Shown here in pieces: positions 53,784-64,000 of a stretch of 64,000 nucleotides of DNA; the first letter of the stretch is position 1; each line of letters begins with the position of its first letter. The notes beneath the pieces were generated by a model. That model searched no databases. It was not told where the DNA came from and worked only from the letters and a program-made list of their open reading frames with translations. This stretch comes from Psychroserpens jangbogonensis (GTDB lineage Bacteria; Bacteroidota; Bacteroidia; Flavobacteriales; Flavobacteriaceae), in assembly GCF_000797465.1 (NCBI RefSeq), contig NZ_JSWG01000011.1:116333-180332 (forward strand), written 5' to 3'. The translations under genes were made by a program, and so were the position numbers.

Positions 53784-55709
53784 TTATTCTTTTAAAATAT
53801 AGAAATAAGAACGTCTGTTTAATTGATGCTCTTCTTCTGAGCACTTCACTCGATTCGCACATTTGTTTAACAATTGTGTTTCTCCATATCCGATAGCACT
53901 TTCTATTCGGTCAGCAGGAATTCCTCTTGAAATGATATAGTCCATTGTCGATTTCGCTCTTCTATCAGATAATTTCATATTATATGCATCACGTCCACGA
54001 CTATCAGTATGTGCTTCAATTTTGATTACCATTGTTGGATGTGTTCTCATCACATCTACTATGTTCTCTAGTTCGTATTTTGCATCTGTTCTAATATTGG
54101 ATTTATCGAAATCAAAGAAAATAGGGTTGATAACAATTTGATTATCATAAACTAATGGCTCTAAATAAAGATCTGCCTCAGTTATTTTTTCATGTTTGTT
54201 ATCAGTAGAGACTTCCTTTAGGTCATCTTTAAAATCTTCTTTGCTACCAACTACAGTGTACTTTTTATTACAGTCAACTGTGAATTCATATTCTCCTAAT
54301 TCGTTAGATTCTACTTCTTCAAGTACTTTACCAACTTCACTAACGAGTTTAACGGTTGTGCCAGCAATAATATCATTAGTGTTTAAATCTCTTGTAATTC
54401 CTTTAATAGTTTGCAGGCAAATACTGGCATCGAAACTATAGATGTCATCACTTCCTTGGCCATCTGGTCTATTAGAAGAGAAGTAACCTGTTTTATCATT
54501 CTCTTCTTCAGAAGGATTCATAAAGAATGCAAAATCATCATAACCACTATTATATGGTGCACCAAGATTTTCTGGTTGTGCATTTTCATCTTTTATTACG
54601 TTAGATTTAAATATATCGAGAAAACCTAGGTTTAAATGGCCATCAGACGAAAAATAAAATGTACTGTCTTGGCTAACGAAAGGAAACATTTCACGTCCTT
54701 CAGTATTAATTTTTTCTCCAAGATTTATGGGTTCTGTATAGGTATTGTCGTCATTAATTTCAACTTGATAAATATCGGTTTGACCTAATCCTCCTTCACG
54801 ATCTGAAACAAAATATAAGATTTTGTTATTAGGACTCAAAGTAGGGTGTCCACTTGAGAACACGTCGTCATTAAAAGGAAGCTCTTCGATATCTGTCCAG
54901 GTATCACCTACAAGATTAGCTTTGTAAAGCTTTAAATGTGTTGTTCCTTCTTTATCGTATTTAACTTTATTCTTTTTGCTGACATTGTCTCTAGTAAAAT
55001 ACATGGTTTTACCATCATTTGTAATAGCAACAGAAGCTTCATGATAGTCTGTATTTATTTTTTCAGCATTTATAAAATCAGCACTACCATAAGTTACTGT
55101 ATCAGTTTTTCTTTCTACAGAAACCTTATAGATATCTAAAAAAGGCTCTTGATTCCAACTGTATAGCTTCTCTTCATCTGTATTTCTAGACGAAGCAAAG
55201 TATAATTGGTCATTGTAAATAAACGAACCGAAATCAGAATATTTAGAATTAAAAGGTAAGTTAACTAACTTGACTACACGATCGTTTTCAGTTTTAGCCA
55301 ATTCGTTGAATTTGCTAATGTTTTCTGGATCGTATCCTTTTACTCTCGTGTCGTTATTTTGGATTTCTGTAAATTTTTTCATCCACTGTGTAGCTTCAGA
55401 ATAATTACCTAAACTCCTTAAAGACTGAATGTATTTATAAATGTATTCAGGATTTATATCGCTTTCGTATTTTTCCATTGCTTTTCCATACCAAAGTGCA
55501 GCGTCCTCAGATTTTGAATTGTTGTAATAACAATCACCAAGTCGAGTCAATACGTGTAAACTAGTATCGCCATCTTTTAGCACTTCTTTATATAATTCAG
55601 TTGCTTTTACATAACTGTAATTACCAAAGAATTTATCGGCTAGCTTTTCTTGAGCGATCATGAATGTGCTACTAAGCACAAAAAGTATTATTAAAGATTT
55701 TGTTTTCAT
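53784..55709 (-). CDS. OmpA-family protein with TPR, PD40 and CarboxypepD_reg domains
   Basis: About 641 residues from the ATG at 55709; the longer reading from 55796 runs inside the upstream gene and is rejected. Order: signal peptide ending MIAQ, TPR-like repeats (about residues 20-125, ADKFFGNYSYVKATELYKEV), WD40/PD40-type beta-propeller repeats (about 155-420, HPTLSPNNKILYFVSDREG, MFPFVSQDSTFYFSSDG), a carboxypeptidase-regulatory domain (about 440-510) and an OmpA peptidoglycan-binding domain (about 535-640, FDFDKSNIRTDAKYEL, AHTDSRGRDAYNMKLSDRR). It probably links an outer-membrane complex to peptidoglycan. Last gene of the adhesin-PorP-OmpA locus. Confidence 0.9.
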   Translation of the reverse strand: MKTKSLIILFVLSSTFMIAQEKLADKFFGNYSYVKATELYKEVLKDGDTSLHVLTRLGDCYYNNSKSEDAALWYGKAMEKYESDINPEYIYKYIQSLRSLGNYSEATQWMKKFTEIQNNDTRVKGYDPENISKFNELAKTENDRVVKLVNLPFNSKYSDFGSFIYNDQLYFASSRNTDEEKLYSWNQEPFLDIYKVSVERKTDTVTYGSADFINAEKINTDYHEASVAITNDGKTMYFTRDNVSKKNKVKYDKEGTTHLKLYKANLVGDTWTDIEELPFNDDVFSSGHPTLSPNNKILYFVSDREGGLGQTDIYQVEINDDNTYTEPINLGEKINTEGREMFPFVSQDSTFYFSSDGHLNLGFLDIFKSNVIKDENAQPENLGAPYNSGYDDFAFFMNPSEEENDKTGYFSSNRPDGQGSDDIYSFDASICLQTIKGITRDLNTNDIIAGTTVKLVSEVGKVLEEVESNELGEYEFTVDCNKKYTVVGSKEDFKDDLKEVSTDNKHEKITEADLYLEPLVYDNQIVINPIFFDFDKSNIRTDAKYELENIVDVMRTHPTMVIKIEAHTDSRGRDAYNMKLSDRRAKSTMDYIISRGIPADRIESAIGYGETQLLNKCANRVKCSEEEHQLNRRSYFYILKE

Positions 55710-55722
55710 CATGATTAAATTT

Positions 55723-56640
55723 TTAGAAGTATCTAGGCGATTTAATACGTTTGCTTTTAAATATTTCGAACATAAGTAGAACTTCATGAGTTCCACTTGT
55801 ATAGGCGCTTAACTCTGATAATGGATATTCATAGGCATAACCAACTCTCAATTGTTTAGATACTTGAAAATCTGCAATACCACCAATAGCCTGAGCTAAT
55901 TCGTTTATTCTGTAAGATCCACCAACCCAGAACTTTTCATAGAATAAAAAGTTTGCTGTAAGATCAAAAGATAATGGAGCACCATTAGTTCCTTTAAGTA
56001 GAACAGCTGGTTTAAGCTTAATATCTTCACTTAAATCAAAAACATAACCACCAGTGAAATAGTAACTGATTCTTTCTAAAGATTCAAATTCTTCATCTCC
56101 AGTATAGTCTGTGTTTAAAATTCTAGGTGCAGAAAGTCCAACATACCATTTATTACTATGCCAGTAAACACCAGTACCAATATTTGGTTTCCAACGATCT
56201 TCAAATCCGAAAATCACAGGATCATTAGATTCTGATATTTGGAAGTCTGGGTCAAGACTAAAACTTGTAAACCCGGCTTTAATACCAAATGCCAATTGAC
56301 TGTTTTCACTTACACGAATGGTATAAGAAAAGTCACCATATAAATATGAAAAGTTTTGAAAACCTAATTCATCATTTATAAAAGAGAGACCTATTCCAAC
56401 TTTCTCATTCCTTAGAGGTGTATGCACAGAAAGTGTTTGAGTAGTTGGACCTCCTTCAAGACCAACCCATTGACTTCTATGAAGACCTACAACACTTAAC
56501 GTTTCTCTACTTCCTGCATAAGCTGGATTAATAGCGATAGTATTGTACATATACTGAGTAAACTGCGGCAATTGCTGAGCAACTCCCATCCAGCTACTGA
56601 ATAGTATAAATGCTATAATGTTAAACTTTACTAATTTCAT
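55723..56640 (-). CDS. PorP/SprF-family type IX secretion membrane protein
   Basis: 305 residues: signal peptide ending GVAQ, then the family start QLPQFTQYMYNTIAINPAYAGSRETLS, the conserved LHRSQWVGLEGGPTTQTLS, KVGIGLSFINDELGF and barrel strands (LAFGIKAGFTSFSL, VGYAYEYPLSELSAY). PorP/SprF proteins are outer-membrane partners needed for surface delivery of a neighbouring type B cargo protein, as SprF is for SprB in Flavobacterium johnsoniae. It is 13 bases after the giant adhesin gene, fitting that role. Confidence 0.92.
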   Translation of the reverse strand: MKLVKFNIIAFILFSSWMGVAQQLPQFTQYMYNTIAINPAYAGSRETLSVVGLHRSQWVGLEGGPTTQTLSVHTPLRNEKVGIGLSFINDELGFQNFSYLYGDFSYTIRVSENSQLAFGIKAGFTSFSLDPDFQISESNDPVIFGFEDRWKPNIGTGVYWHSNKWYVGLSAPRILNTDYTGDEEFESLERISYYFTGGYVFDLSEDIKLKPAVLLKGTNGAPLSFDLTANFLFYEKFWVGGSYRINELAQAIGGIADFQVSKQLRVGYAYEYPLSELSAYTSGTHEVLLMFEIFKSKRIKSPRYF

Positions 56641-56653
56641 TTGAGGTTAAGAT

Positions 56654-59600
56654 TTAGTTTGTTGATACATAGATTGGGCCTGTAATAGGTCTTAATCCAC
56701 TATTTTTTAAATTTATTATGTAATAGTATGTTCCAGTTGGGACAAAACCAGAGTTTCCAATTGATCCACTTGATGACGTACCATTCCATTTATTATTATA
56801 ATTTGAATTATCATATATTTTAGCTCCCCAACGATTGAATATTTGTAACTCTATAACAAAGCCACACTCCTCAACACCACCAACGGTAAAGAATTCGTTA
56901 ATTCCATCATTATTTACTGTAACAGCTTTCGAAATAATAAGATCATCTTCACCACAAGGTAAAACACGACATTCATCGTCAATAGTTATTGTTACTTGAG
57001 TTTCACTTGGGCAAATACCACCAACAGTATAAGTGAAAATGTAATCACCTAAGTCTGCATCAGTGTATTCACCGTTAATATCTAATAATGTTGAAGGATT
57101 AAATAGACTACCATCTAAAGTAGCATCTCCAAGAGTTACTGTCCAAACACCATCTGTATCATAGTTACCAGACAATAAACTGAATAGATCAAAGTTAAAA
57201 TCTTCAAGTATACATAGACTTTCAATTTCTAGAACTTCAATTTCACTTTCCACACTAACATTAATTAGTTGTGTAAATAAAGCTTGATTTCCGCAATCAT
57301 CTTCTACTAGCCATTCTCTTATAATAATATAATCTTGTACTGTTCCATCTGAAGTAGAGTTTTCAGTAAATGTTACATTCATATTTGTAGAACATGCGTC
57401 TTCAAAAACTAATTCTGGAACATCTGGGATATCATTACATATTATAAATATTTCATCTTCTAAATCCGATACTAACGTCGGAGCGATAGTGTCTTCAACT
57501 GTAATAGTTTGTTCAAGAGTTGTTGTGTTTTCACATTCATCAGAAAGTGTCCAAGTCCTAGTAATAACAAATTCATTTGGACAAGTACCATCAACAACAG
57601 TATCAATGTATGTTGCTTCAATTTCTACTGAACAGTTATCAGCTTCGTCAGTCACATCACCAGTTAAAGTTAAGTCATCTACATCTACATCACATTCTAC
57701 AGCGATATTCGCTGGTACCGTAAATGTTGGCGCAGTATTATCTTCAACAGTAATCGTTTGAACTAACGTTGTTGCATTTTCACAATCATCGATAAGCGTC
57801 CAAGTTCTCGTAATGATAGATTCATTAACACAGTTACCATCTGCAACGCTATCTGCAAAAGTTGCTTCAAGCCCTGTCGAACAGTTATCAGCTTCGTCAG
57901 AAACATCACCAATTAATACTAAGTTGTTTACATCTAAATCACATTCAACAGTAATATTATTTGGCACTGTAAACGTCGGAGCTGTATTATCTTCAACAGT
58001 AATTGTTTGAACTAAGGTTGTTGTATTATCACAGGCATCAATAAGTGTCCAAGTTCTTGTAATGATAGATTCATTAGCACAAGCACCATCTGCAACACTA
58101 TCAGCAAAAGTTGCTTCAAGTCCAGTAGAACAGTTATCGGCTTCGTCAGTCACATCACCAGTTAAGGCAAGATCATTTACATCCACATCACATTCTACAG
58201 TCATATCACTAGGCGCCGTAAAAGTAGGAGCTGTGTTATCTTCAATTGTAATCGTTTGAACTAAGGTTGTAGTATTATCACAGTCATCAACAAGTGTCCA
58301 AGTTCTAGTAATGATAGATTCGTTAGCACAAGCACCATCTGCAACACTATCAGCAAAAGTTGCTTCAAGTCCAGTAGAACAGTTATCAGCTTCATCAGTT
58401 ACATCACCAGTTAAGTTAAGATCATTAGAATCTTGATCACATTCAATAGCGATATTAGAAGGAGCCGTAAAAGTAGGAGCCGTGTTATCTTCAACCGTAA
58501 TCGTTTGAACTAAGGTTGTTGTATTATCACAGTCATCAACAAGTGTCCAAGTTCTCGTAATGATAGATTCATTAGCACAAGCACCATCTGCAACACTATC
58601 AGCGAAAGTTGCTTCAAGTCCAGTAGAACAGTTATCAGCTTCATCAGTTACATCACCAGTTAAGTTAAGATCATTAGAATCTTGATCACATTCAATAGCG
58701 ATATTAGAAGGAGCCGTAAAAGTAGGAGCCGTGTTATCTTCAACCGTAATCGTTTGAACTAAGGTTGTAGTATTATCACAGTCATCAACAAGTGTCCAAG
58801 TTCTAGTAATGATAGATTCGTTAGCACAAGCACCATCTGCAACACTATCAGCGAAAGTCGCTTCAAGTCCAGTAGAACAGTTATCAGCTTCATCAGTTAC
58901 ATCACCAGTTAAGTTAAGATCATTAGAATCTTGATCACATTCAATAGCGATATCAGAAGGAGCCGTAAAAGTAGGAGCCGTGTTATCTTCAACTGTAATC
59001 GTTTGAACTAAGGTTGTAGTATTATCACAGTCATCAACAAGTGTCCAAGTTCTAGTAATTATAGATTCATTAGCACAAGCACCATCTGCAACACTATCAG
59101 CAAAAGTTGTTTCAAGTCCTGTAGAACAGTTATCAGCTTCATCAGTTACATCACCAGTTAAGTTAAGATCATTAGAATCTTGATCACATTCAATAGCGAT
59201 ATCAGAAGGAGCCGTAAAAGTAGGAGCCGTGTTATCTTCAACCGTAATAGTTTGAACTAGTGTTGTAGTATTATCACAGTCATCAATAAGTGTCCAAGTT
59301 CTAGTAATTATAGATTCGTTAGCACAAGCACCATCTGCAACACTATCAGCGAAAGTTGCTTCAAGTCCAGTAGAACAGTTATCAGCTTCATCAGTTACAT
59401 CACCAGTTAAGTTAAGATCATTAGAATCTTGATCACATTCGATAGCGATATCAGAAGGAGCCGTAAAAGTAGGAGCCGTGTTATCTTCAACTGTAATCGT
59501 TTGAACTAAGGTTGTTGTATTATCACAGTCATCAATAAGTGTCCAAGTTCTAGTAATTATAGATTCGTTAGCACAAGCACCATCTGCAACACTATCAGTG

Positions 59601-62600
59601 AAAGTCGCTTCTAAAGCACCAGAACAGGCATCTGTTTCATCAGTTACATCGCCAGTTAAGTTAAGATCATTAGGATCTTGATCACATTCGATAGCAATAT
59701 CATTAGGAACAGTAAATGTAGGCGGTGTTGTATCTTCAATAGTAAGTGTAGCACTTAAAGTTGTAGCATTACCACAGTCATCTGTAATTGTATAAATAAC
59801 AGCAATAGTACCAGCTTGTCCACATGTACTAACTAAGTTAGTAAATGCATAATTAGAAGTTACTGTTATAGCAAGATCATCAGCACAAGTTTCAAGAGCT
59901 GCAATATTAGCAGTATTCCAATCATTAGTTAAGGTTTCATTATTATCACCTTCACACTCAATAGCTTCATCAGTAACTGAACAATTAGATAAATCTGGGA
60001 TTGTTCCATCATCAAAAGTAAGAATAGCATTAACTGTAGTTGCATTACCACAATCGTCAGTGATTGTATAGGTTACATTAATGGTACCACAAGGACCACA
60101 AGTTGTATTTAAGTTATTAAAGTCATAATCTGAAGTTACTTGACCAGTTAAGTCATCATCACATGTATCAGTTGCACAAGCTTCAAGCGCAGCAATATTA
60201 GCAGCATTCCAAGCATCAGCAAGCGATTCATTATCAGTATCAGAACATTCTAAGACCGTATTTTCAATAGAACAAGCTGACACGTCAGGTGCTATAGTAT
60301 CTTCTACAGAAATAGTTTGTGTATCAGATACAGAATTTCCACATTCATCAGTAGCCGTCCAAGTTCTCGTAATTGTTTCTGTGTTACCACATGCACTTAC
60401 CGAACTATCTATAAAAGTTACAGTAGTTGTACCACAAGTATCAGTAGCAGTAGCAGTTCCGGTAGCAAGAGGTTCAGTACTTTCCGTACATTCCACAGTT
60501 GCATCAGCAGGAACCGTTAAAATTGGAGCTGTATTATCTTCAACTGAAATAGTTTGAGTATCAGAAATAACATTTCCACATTCATCAGTAGCCGTCCAAG
60601 TTCTCGTAATTGTTTCTGTATTACCACAAGCTTCAACAGAACTATCGGTAAAAGTAATAGTTACATCACCACAATTATCAGTGGCAGTAGCAGATCCAGT
60701 AGCAGAAGGGTCAGTAGTTTCAGTACATTCCACAGTTGCATCAGCAGGAACAGTTAAGATTGGCGCTGTATTATCTTCAACCGTAATAGTTTGAACTAGT
60801 ATTGTTGTGTTATTACAGTCATCAATTAATGTCCAAGTTCTAGTAATTATAGATTCATTAGCACAAGCACCATCCGCAACAGCATCTGTGTAAGTAGCTT
60901 CTAAAGCACCAGAACACGAATCAGTTTCGTTTGTTACATCACCAGTTATAGAAAGATCACTAGGATCTTGATCACATTCAATAGAAATATCACCAGGCAC
61001 AGTAAATGTAGGAGGCGTTGTATCTTCCAAAGTAAGTGTAGCATTTAGTGTAGTTGCATTACCACAATCATCAGTAATAGTATAAACTACAGCAATAGTG
61101 CCACCTTGTCCACATGTAGAGCTTAGGTTATTAAAGTCATAATTAGAAGTAACTGTAATTCCTAAATCATCTGCGCAATTTTCAAGAGCAGTAATGTTAG
61201 TAGCATTCCAAGCGTTAGCTAAAGTTTCATTATCTGCACCAGAGCATTCAATAGAAGCATCAGTAACTGAACAATTAGATAAATCAGGAATCGTTCCATC
61301 ATCAAATGTTAGTGTTACAGTTCTAGAAGAACTATTGCCACAATCATCAGTGATAGTATAAGTCACATTAATAGTTCCACAAGGACCACAAGTTGTATTT
61401 AAGTTATTAAAGTCATAATCTGAAGTTACTTGACCAGTTAAGTTATCATCACATGTATCAGTTGCACAAGCTTCAAGCGCAGCAATATTAGCAGCATTCC
61501 ATGCATCAGCAAGATTTTCGTTATCAGTATCAGAACATTCTAAGACCGTATTTTCAATAGAACAAGCAGTTAAATCTGGAGCTATAGTATCTACAACAGA
61601 AATAGTTTGCGTATCAGATACAGTGTTACCACATTCGTCAGTCGCAGTCCAAGTTCTCGTAATTGTTTCCGTATTACCACAAGCACTTACCGAACTATCT
61701 GTAAAAGTTACAGTAGTTGCTCCACAAGTATCAATAGCAGTAGCAGTTCCATTTGCAGAAGTGTCAGTACTATCTGTACATTCCACAGTTGTGTCAGCAG
61801 GAACGGTTAAAGTAGGAGCTGTATTGTCTACAACAGAAATAGTTTGTGTATCAGACACAGTGTTACCACATTCGTCAATAGCAGTCCAAGTTCTCGTAAT
61901 TGTTTCCGTATTACCACAAGAACTTACCGAACTATCTGTAAAAGTTACAGTTGTTGTTCCACAATTATCAGTAGCAGTAGCGGTTCCATTAGCAGAAGGG
62001 TCAGTACTATCTGTACATTCCACAGTTGCATCAGCTGGAATTGTTAATATAGGAGCCGTGTTATCTTCAATCGTAATCGTTTGAACTAAGGTTGTAGTAT
62101 TATCACAATCATCAATTAATGTCCAAGTTCTAGTAATTATAGATTCGTTAGCACAAGCACCATCTGCAACACTATCAGCAAAAGTTGCTTCAAGTCCAGT
62201 AGAACAGTTATCAGCTTCATCAGTCACATCACCAGTTAAGTTAAGATCATTAGAATCTTGATCACATTCGATAGCGATATCACTAGGCGCCGTAAAAGTA
62301 GGAGCCGTGTTATCTTCAACCGTAATCGTTTGAACTAAGATTGTAGTATTATCACAGTCATCAATAAGTGTCCAAGTTCTTGTAATGATAGATTCATTAG
62401 CGCAAGCACCATCTGCAACACTATCAGCGAAAGTCGCTTCAAGTCCAGTAGAACAGTTATCAGCTTCATCAGTTACATCACCAGTTAAGTTAAGATCATT
62501 AGAATCTTGATCACATTCAATAGCGATATCCGAAGGAGCCGTAAAAGTAGGAGCCGTGTTATCTTCAACCGTAATCGTTTGAACTAAGGTTGTCGTATTA

Positions 62601-64000
62601 TCACAGTCATCAATAAGTATCCAAGTTCTAGTAATTACAGACTCATTAGCACAAGCACCATCTGCAACACTATCAGCGAAAGTCGCTTCAAGTCCAGTAG
62701 AACAGTTATCAGCTTCATCAGTTACATCACCAGTTAAGTTAAGATCATTAGAATCTTGATCACATTCAATAGCGATATTAGAAGGAGCCGTAAAAGTAGG
62801 AGCCGTGTTATCTTCAACCGTAATCGTTTGAACTAAGGTTGTAGTATTATCACAGTCATCAATAAGTGTCCAAGTTCTTGTAATGATAGATTCGTTCGCA
62901 CAAGCACCATCTGCAACACTATCAGCAAAAGTTGCTTCAAGTCCAGTAGAACAGTTATCAGCTTCATCAATCACATCACCAGTTAAGTTAAGATCATTAG
63001 AATCTTGATCACATTCAATAGCGATATCCGAAGGAGCCGTAAAAGTAGGAGCCGTGTTATCTTCAACCGTAATCGTTTGAACTAAGGTTGTTGTATTATC
63101 ACAGTCATCAATAAGTGTCCAAGTTCTAGTAATTATAGATTCGTTAGCACAAGCACCATCTGCAACACTATCAGCGAAAGTCGCTTCTAAAGCACCAGAA
63201 CAGGCATCTGTTTCGTCAGTTACATCACCAGTAATAGAAAGATCATTAGGATCTTGATCACATTCGATAGCAATATCACCAGGAACTGTAAATGTAGGAG
63301 CTGTATTATCTTCAATTGTAAGTGTAGCACTTAAAGTTGTAGCATTACCACAATCATCTGTAATTGTATAAATAACAGCAATAGTACCAGCTTGTCCACA
63401 TGTACTTATTAGGTTAGTAAACGCAAAATTAGAAGTTACATTTACACCAAGATCATCAGCACAATTTTCAAGAGCAACAATGTTAGCAGCATTCCAATCA
63501 TTCGCTAAAGTTTCATTATTTGCACCATCACACTCAATAGCTTCATCAGTAACTGAACAATTAGATAAATCTGGAATAGTTCCATCATCAAAAGTTAAAG
63601 TAACAGCAATAGGAGTACTATTACCGCACTCATCTGAAACAGTATAAATTACATTAATGGTACCACAAGGACCACAAGTTGTATTTAAGTTATTAAAGTC
63701 ATAATCTGAAGTTACCTGACCAGTTAAGTCATCATCACAAGTATCAGTTGCACAAGCTTCAAGCGCAGCAATATTAGCAGCATTCCAAGCATCAGCAAGC
63801 GATTCATTATCAGTATCAGAACATTCTAAGACCGTATTTTCAATAGAACAAGCTGACACGTCAGGTGCTATAGTATCTTCTACAGAAATAGTTTGTGTAT
63901 CAGATACAGAATTTCCACATTCATCAGTAGCGGTCCAAGTTCTCGTAATTGTTTCAGTATTACCACAAGCACTTACCGAACTATCTGTAAAAGTTACAGT
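56654..64000 (-). CDS. Giant HYR-like repeat adhesin with T9SS type B (gliding-motility) C-terminal domain, N-terminus beyond window
   Basis: At least 2448 residues, open in frame to the right edge; the ATG at 63859 is only an internal Met. From N to C: HYR-like units (TVECT type), supermodules of [10 protein letters not shown] and CSVTD blocks, 83-residue units beginning [11 protein letters not shown] with paired Cys and acidic residues, a short unique region ([11 protein letters not shown] onward), and a C-terminal CHU_C/gliding-motility-associated domain ([43 protein letters not shown]), the T9SS type B signal. It should be displayed on the surface like SprB. A PorP/SprF gene follows 13 bases on. 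Confidence 0.93.
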   Translation of the reverse strand, partial: TVTFTDSSVSACGNTETITRTWTATDECGNSVSDTQTISVEDTIAPDVSACSIENTVLECSDTDNESLADAWNAANIAALEACATDTCDDDLTGQVTSDYDFNNLNTTCGPCGTINVIYTVSDECGNSTPIAVTLTFDDGTIPDLSNCSVTDEAIECDGANNETLANDWNAANIVALENCADDLGVNVTSNFAFTNLISTCGQAGTIAVIYTITDDCGNATTLSATLTIEDNTAPTFTVPGDIAIECDQDPNDLSITGDVTDETDACSGALEATFADSVADGACANESIITRTWTLIDDCDNTTTLVQTITVEDNTAPTFTAPSDIAIECDQDSNDLNLTGDVIDEADNCSTGLEATFADSVADGACANESIITRTWTLIDDCDNTTTLVQTITVEDNTAPTFTAPSNIAIECDQDSNDLNLTGDVTDEADNCSTGLEATFADSVADGACANESVITRTWILIDDCDNTTTLVQTITVEDNTAPTFTAPSDIAIECDQDSNDLNLTGDVTDEADNCSTGLEATFADSVADGACANESIITRTWTLIDDCDNTTILVQTITVEDNTAPTFTAPSDIAIECDQDSNDLNLTGDVTDEADNCSTGLEATFADSVADGACANESIITRTWTLIDDCDNTTTLVQTITIEDNTAPILTIPADATVECTDSTDPSANGTATATDNCGTTTVTFTDSSVSSCGNTETITRTWTAIDECGNTVSDTQTISVVDNTAPTLTVPADTTVECTDSTDTSANGTATAIDTCGATTVTFTDSSVSACGNTETITRTWTATDECGNTVSDTQTISVVDTIAPDLTACSIENTVLECSDTDNENLADAWNAANIAALEACATDTCDDNLTGQVTSDYDFNNLNTTCGPCGTINVTYTITDDCGNSSSRTVTLTFDDGTIPDLSNCSVTDASIECSGADNETLANAWNATNITALENCADDLGITVTSNYDFNNLSSTCGQGGTIAVVYTITDDCGNATTLNATLTLEDTTPPTFTVPGDISIECDQDPSDLSITGDVTNETDSCSGALEATYTDAVADGACANESIITRTWTLIDDCNNTTILVQTITVEDNTAPILTVPADATVECTETTDPSATGSATATDNCGDVTITFTDSSVEACGNTETITRTWTATDECGNVISDTQTISVEDNTAPILTVPADATVECTESTEPLATGTATATDTCGTTTVTFIDSSVSACGNTETITRTWTATDECGNSVSDTQTISVEDTIAPDVSACSIENTVLECSDTDNESLADAWNAANIAALEACATDTCDDDLTGQVTSDYDFNNLNTTCGPCGTINVTYTITDDCGNATTVNAILTFDDGTIPDLSNCSVTDEAIECEGDNNETLTNDWNTANIAALETCADDLAITVTSNYAFTNLVSTCGQAGTIAVIYTITDDCGNATTLSATLTIEDTTPPTFTVPNDIAIECDQDPNDLNLTGDVTDETDACSGALEATFTDSVADGACANESIITRTWTLIDDCDNTTTLVQTITVEDNTAPTFTAPSDIAIECDQDSNDLNLTGDVTDEADNCSTGLEATFADSVADGACANESIITRTWTLIDDCDNTTTLVQTITVEDNTAPTFTAPSDIAIECDQDSNDLNLTGDVTDEADNCSTGLETTFADSVADGACANESIITRTWTLVDDCDNTTTLVQTITVEDNTAPTFTAPSDIAIECDQDSNDLNLTGDVTDEADNCSTGLEATFADSVADGACANESIITRTWTLVDDCDNTTTLVQTITVEDNTAPTFTAPSNIAIECDQDSNDLNLTGDVTDEADNCSTGLEATFADSVADGACANESIITRTWTLVDDCDNTTTLVQTITVEDNTAPTFTAPSNIAIECDQDSNDLNLTGDVTDEADNCSTGLEATFADSVADGACANESIITRTWTLVDDCDNTTTLVQTITIEDNTAPTFTAPSDMTVECDVDVNDLALTGDVTDEADNCSTGLEATFADSVADGACANESIITRTWTLIDACDNTTTLVQTITVEDNTAPTFTVPNNITVECDLDVNNLVLIGDVSDEADNCSTGLEATFADSVADGNCVNESIITRTWTLIDDCENATTLVQTITVEDNTAPTFTVPANIAVECDVDVDDLTLTGDVTDEADNCSVEIEATYIDTVVDGTCPNEFVITRTWTLSDECENTTTLEQTITVEDTIAPTLVSDLEDEIFIICNDIPDVPELVFEDACSTNMNVTFTENSTSDGTVQDYIIIREWLVEDDCGNQALFTQLINVSVESEIEVLEIESLCILEDFNFDLFSLLSGNYDTDGVWTVTLGDATLDGSLFNPSTLLDINGEYTDADLGDYIFTYTVGGICPSETQVTITIDDECRVLPCGEDDLIISKAVTVNNDGINEFFTVGGVEECGFVIELQIFNRWGAKIYDNSNYNNKWNGTSSSGSIGNSGFVPTGTYYYIINLKNSGLRPITGPIYVSTN
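57495..59740 (-). repeat. Tandem array A: nine 249-bp units (83 residues)
   Basis: Unit landmarks recur every 249 bases: the CDQD/CDVD codons fall near 57700, 57949, 58198, 58437, 58686, 58935, 59184, 59433 and 59682. Five central units are almost identical at the DNA level, the first (C-terminal) three and the last differ more. Each unit reads [26 protein letters not shown] and LVQTITVE in order. Confidence 0.93.
60265..64000 (-). repeat. Supermodule repeat of 1290 bp plus n x 249 bp
   Basis: The junction CAATAGAACAAGC occurs at 60265, 61555 and 63841. Distances are 1290 and 2286 bases, and 2286 - 1290 = 996 = 4 x 249. Sequence near 60074-60420 and 63650-63996 is almost identical at an offset of 3576 bases. 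Each supermodule is CSIENT block, CSVTD block, variant 83-residue unit, n extra units, and two TVECT-type HYR units. Confidence 0.88.
62068..63313 (-). repeat. Tandem array B: five 249-bp units
   Basis: Same 83-residue unit as array A, with landmarks near 62260, 62509, 62758, 63007 and 63256. Four units are nearly identical to each other and to array A; the N-terminal one ([13 protein letters not shown]) is the variant that opens each supermodule. Confidence 0.93.

Noticed and set aside
57489..62084. Plus-strand open frames inside the adhesin repeats (for example near 57489, 57813, 58062, 60317, 61623)
   Set aside because: They recur with the 249-bp or supermodule period and are antisense shadows of the repeated coding sequence. 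They have Ser/Thr/Val-rich low-complexity translations and no start signals.
57495..63313. Regularly spaced repeats that could suggest a CRISPR array
   Set aside because: The whole 249-bp period is conserved and coding in one frame; there are no short repeats separated by unique spacers, and no cas genes are present.
63859..63859. ATG at 63859 as the real start of the giant adhesin
   Set aside because: The frame continues without a stop to base 64000 and translates as the same HYR-like repeat, so this Met is internal and the true start is off the window.
1..64000. tRNA, rRNA, tmRNA, RNase P RNA or riboswitch
   Set aside because: All intergenic gaps were read; none contains cloverleaf arms, rRNA-like sequence or known riboswitch cores. 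Only the 6S-like RNA was supported.

Overview
The window is a gene-dense, low-GC stretch of chromosome from a member of the Bacteroidota, almost certainly a marine-type Flavobacteriaceae. The signs are type IX secretion (T9SS) cargo and components (PorQ, PorP/SprF, type A and type B sorting domains), TonB-dependent receptor architecture with an N-terminal CarboxypepD_reg domain, many Cys lipoproteins, Bacteroidota-style promoters (TAnnTTTG at -7), weak or absent Shine-Dalgarno sequences, and a 6S-like RNA downstream of zapA. The genus cannot be fixed from the window. No rRNA, tRNA, CRISPR array, insertion sequence or prophage was found. Most of the window looks like ordinary core genome.

Layout. 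1-4.5 kb: 5' part of rlmD (cut by the left edge), an SRPBCC-ECF sigma-membrane protein operon, ornithine aminotransferase, and two small membrane proteins. 4.6-9.5 kb: a three-gene operon of exported proteins (one a T9SS cargo), an Smr-domain gene, and an acidic Asp-repeat lipoprotein. 9.7-15 kb: cysteine desulfurase, a TonB-dependent receptor and an M23 peptidase. 15.2-17.7 kb: coiled-coil protein-zapA-6S RNA-rny. 17.8-24.3 kb: PAS histidine kinase, xerD, two beta-barrel proteins, aroQ, lpdA, a DUF1572 protein and a lipoprotein MsrB. 24.5-31.7 kb: glycogen metabolism (glgA-glgC-glgB) plus a GH31 alpha-glucosidase. 31.8-34 kb: M48 lipoprotein peptidase and an MFS/UMF1 transporter.

34-36.5 kb holds the most unusual small locus. 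Three adjacent lipoprotein genes each carry the same TATGTTTG promoter element 32-34 bases before the start codon, two share an almost identical signal peptide and N-terminus, and the first and third share a Cys-bounded module. 36.6-39.6 kb: an ECF sigma-anti-sigma operon with two beta-structured exported proteins (DUF4097-like and DUF2807). 39.8-44.8 kb: lon, a LysM protein, porQ and cmk in a tight plus-strand run. 44.8-52.1 kb: a lipoprotein, a BON-LysM protein, rpsA, the pyrR-pyrB-(STAS-like)-rnz operon and pdxH. 52.4-53.7 kb: a CAP-domain lipoprotein and an unknown exported protein.

53.8-64 kb: a T9SS/gliding-type surface locus on the minus strand. It consists of a giant HYR-like repeat adhesin (at least 2448 residues, N-terminus beyond the right edge), a PorP/SprF protein and an OmpA-family protein. 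The adhesin is built from 430-residue supermodules into which whole 249-bp (83-residue) units are inserted in different numbers (4, 0 and 8). This is the clearest sign of active repeat expansion in the window.

I see no convincing wholly new defence or metabolic system. The best candidates for second looks are the mosaic lipoprotein cluster, the adhesin repeat arithmetic, a possible dispersed intergenic repeat before rocD, and the small cationic protein between two exported proteins at 6.5 kb.
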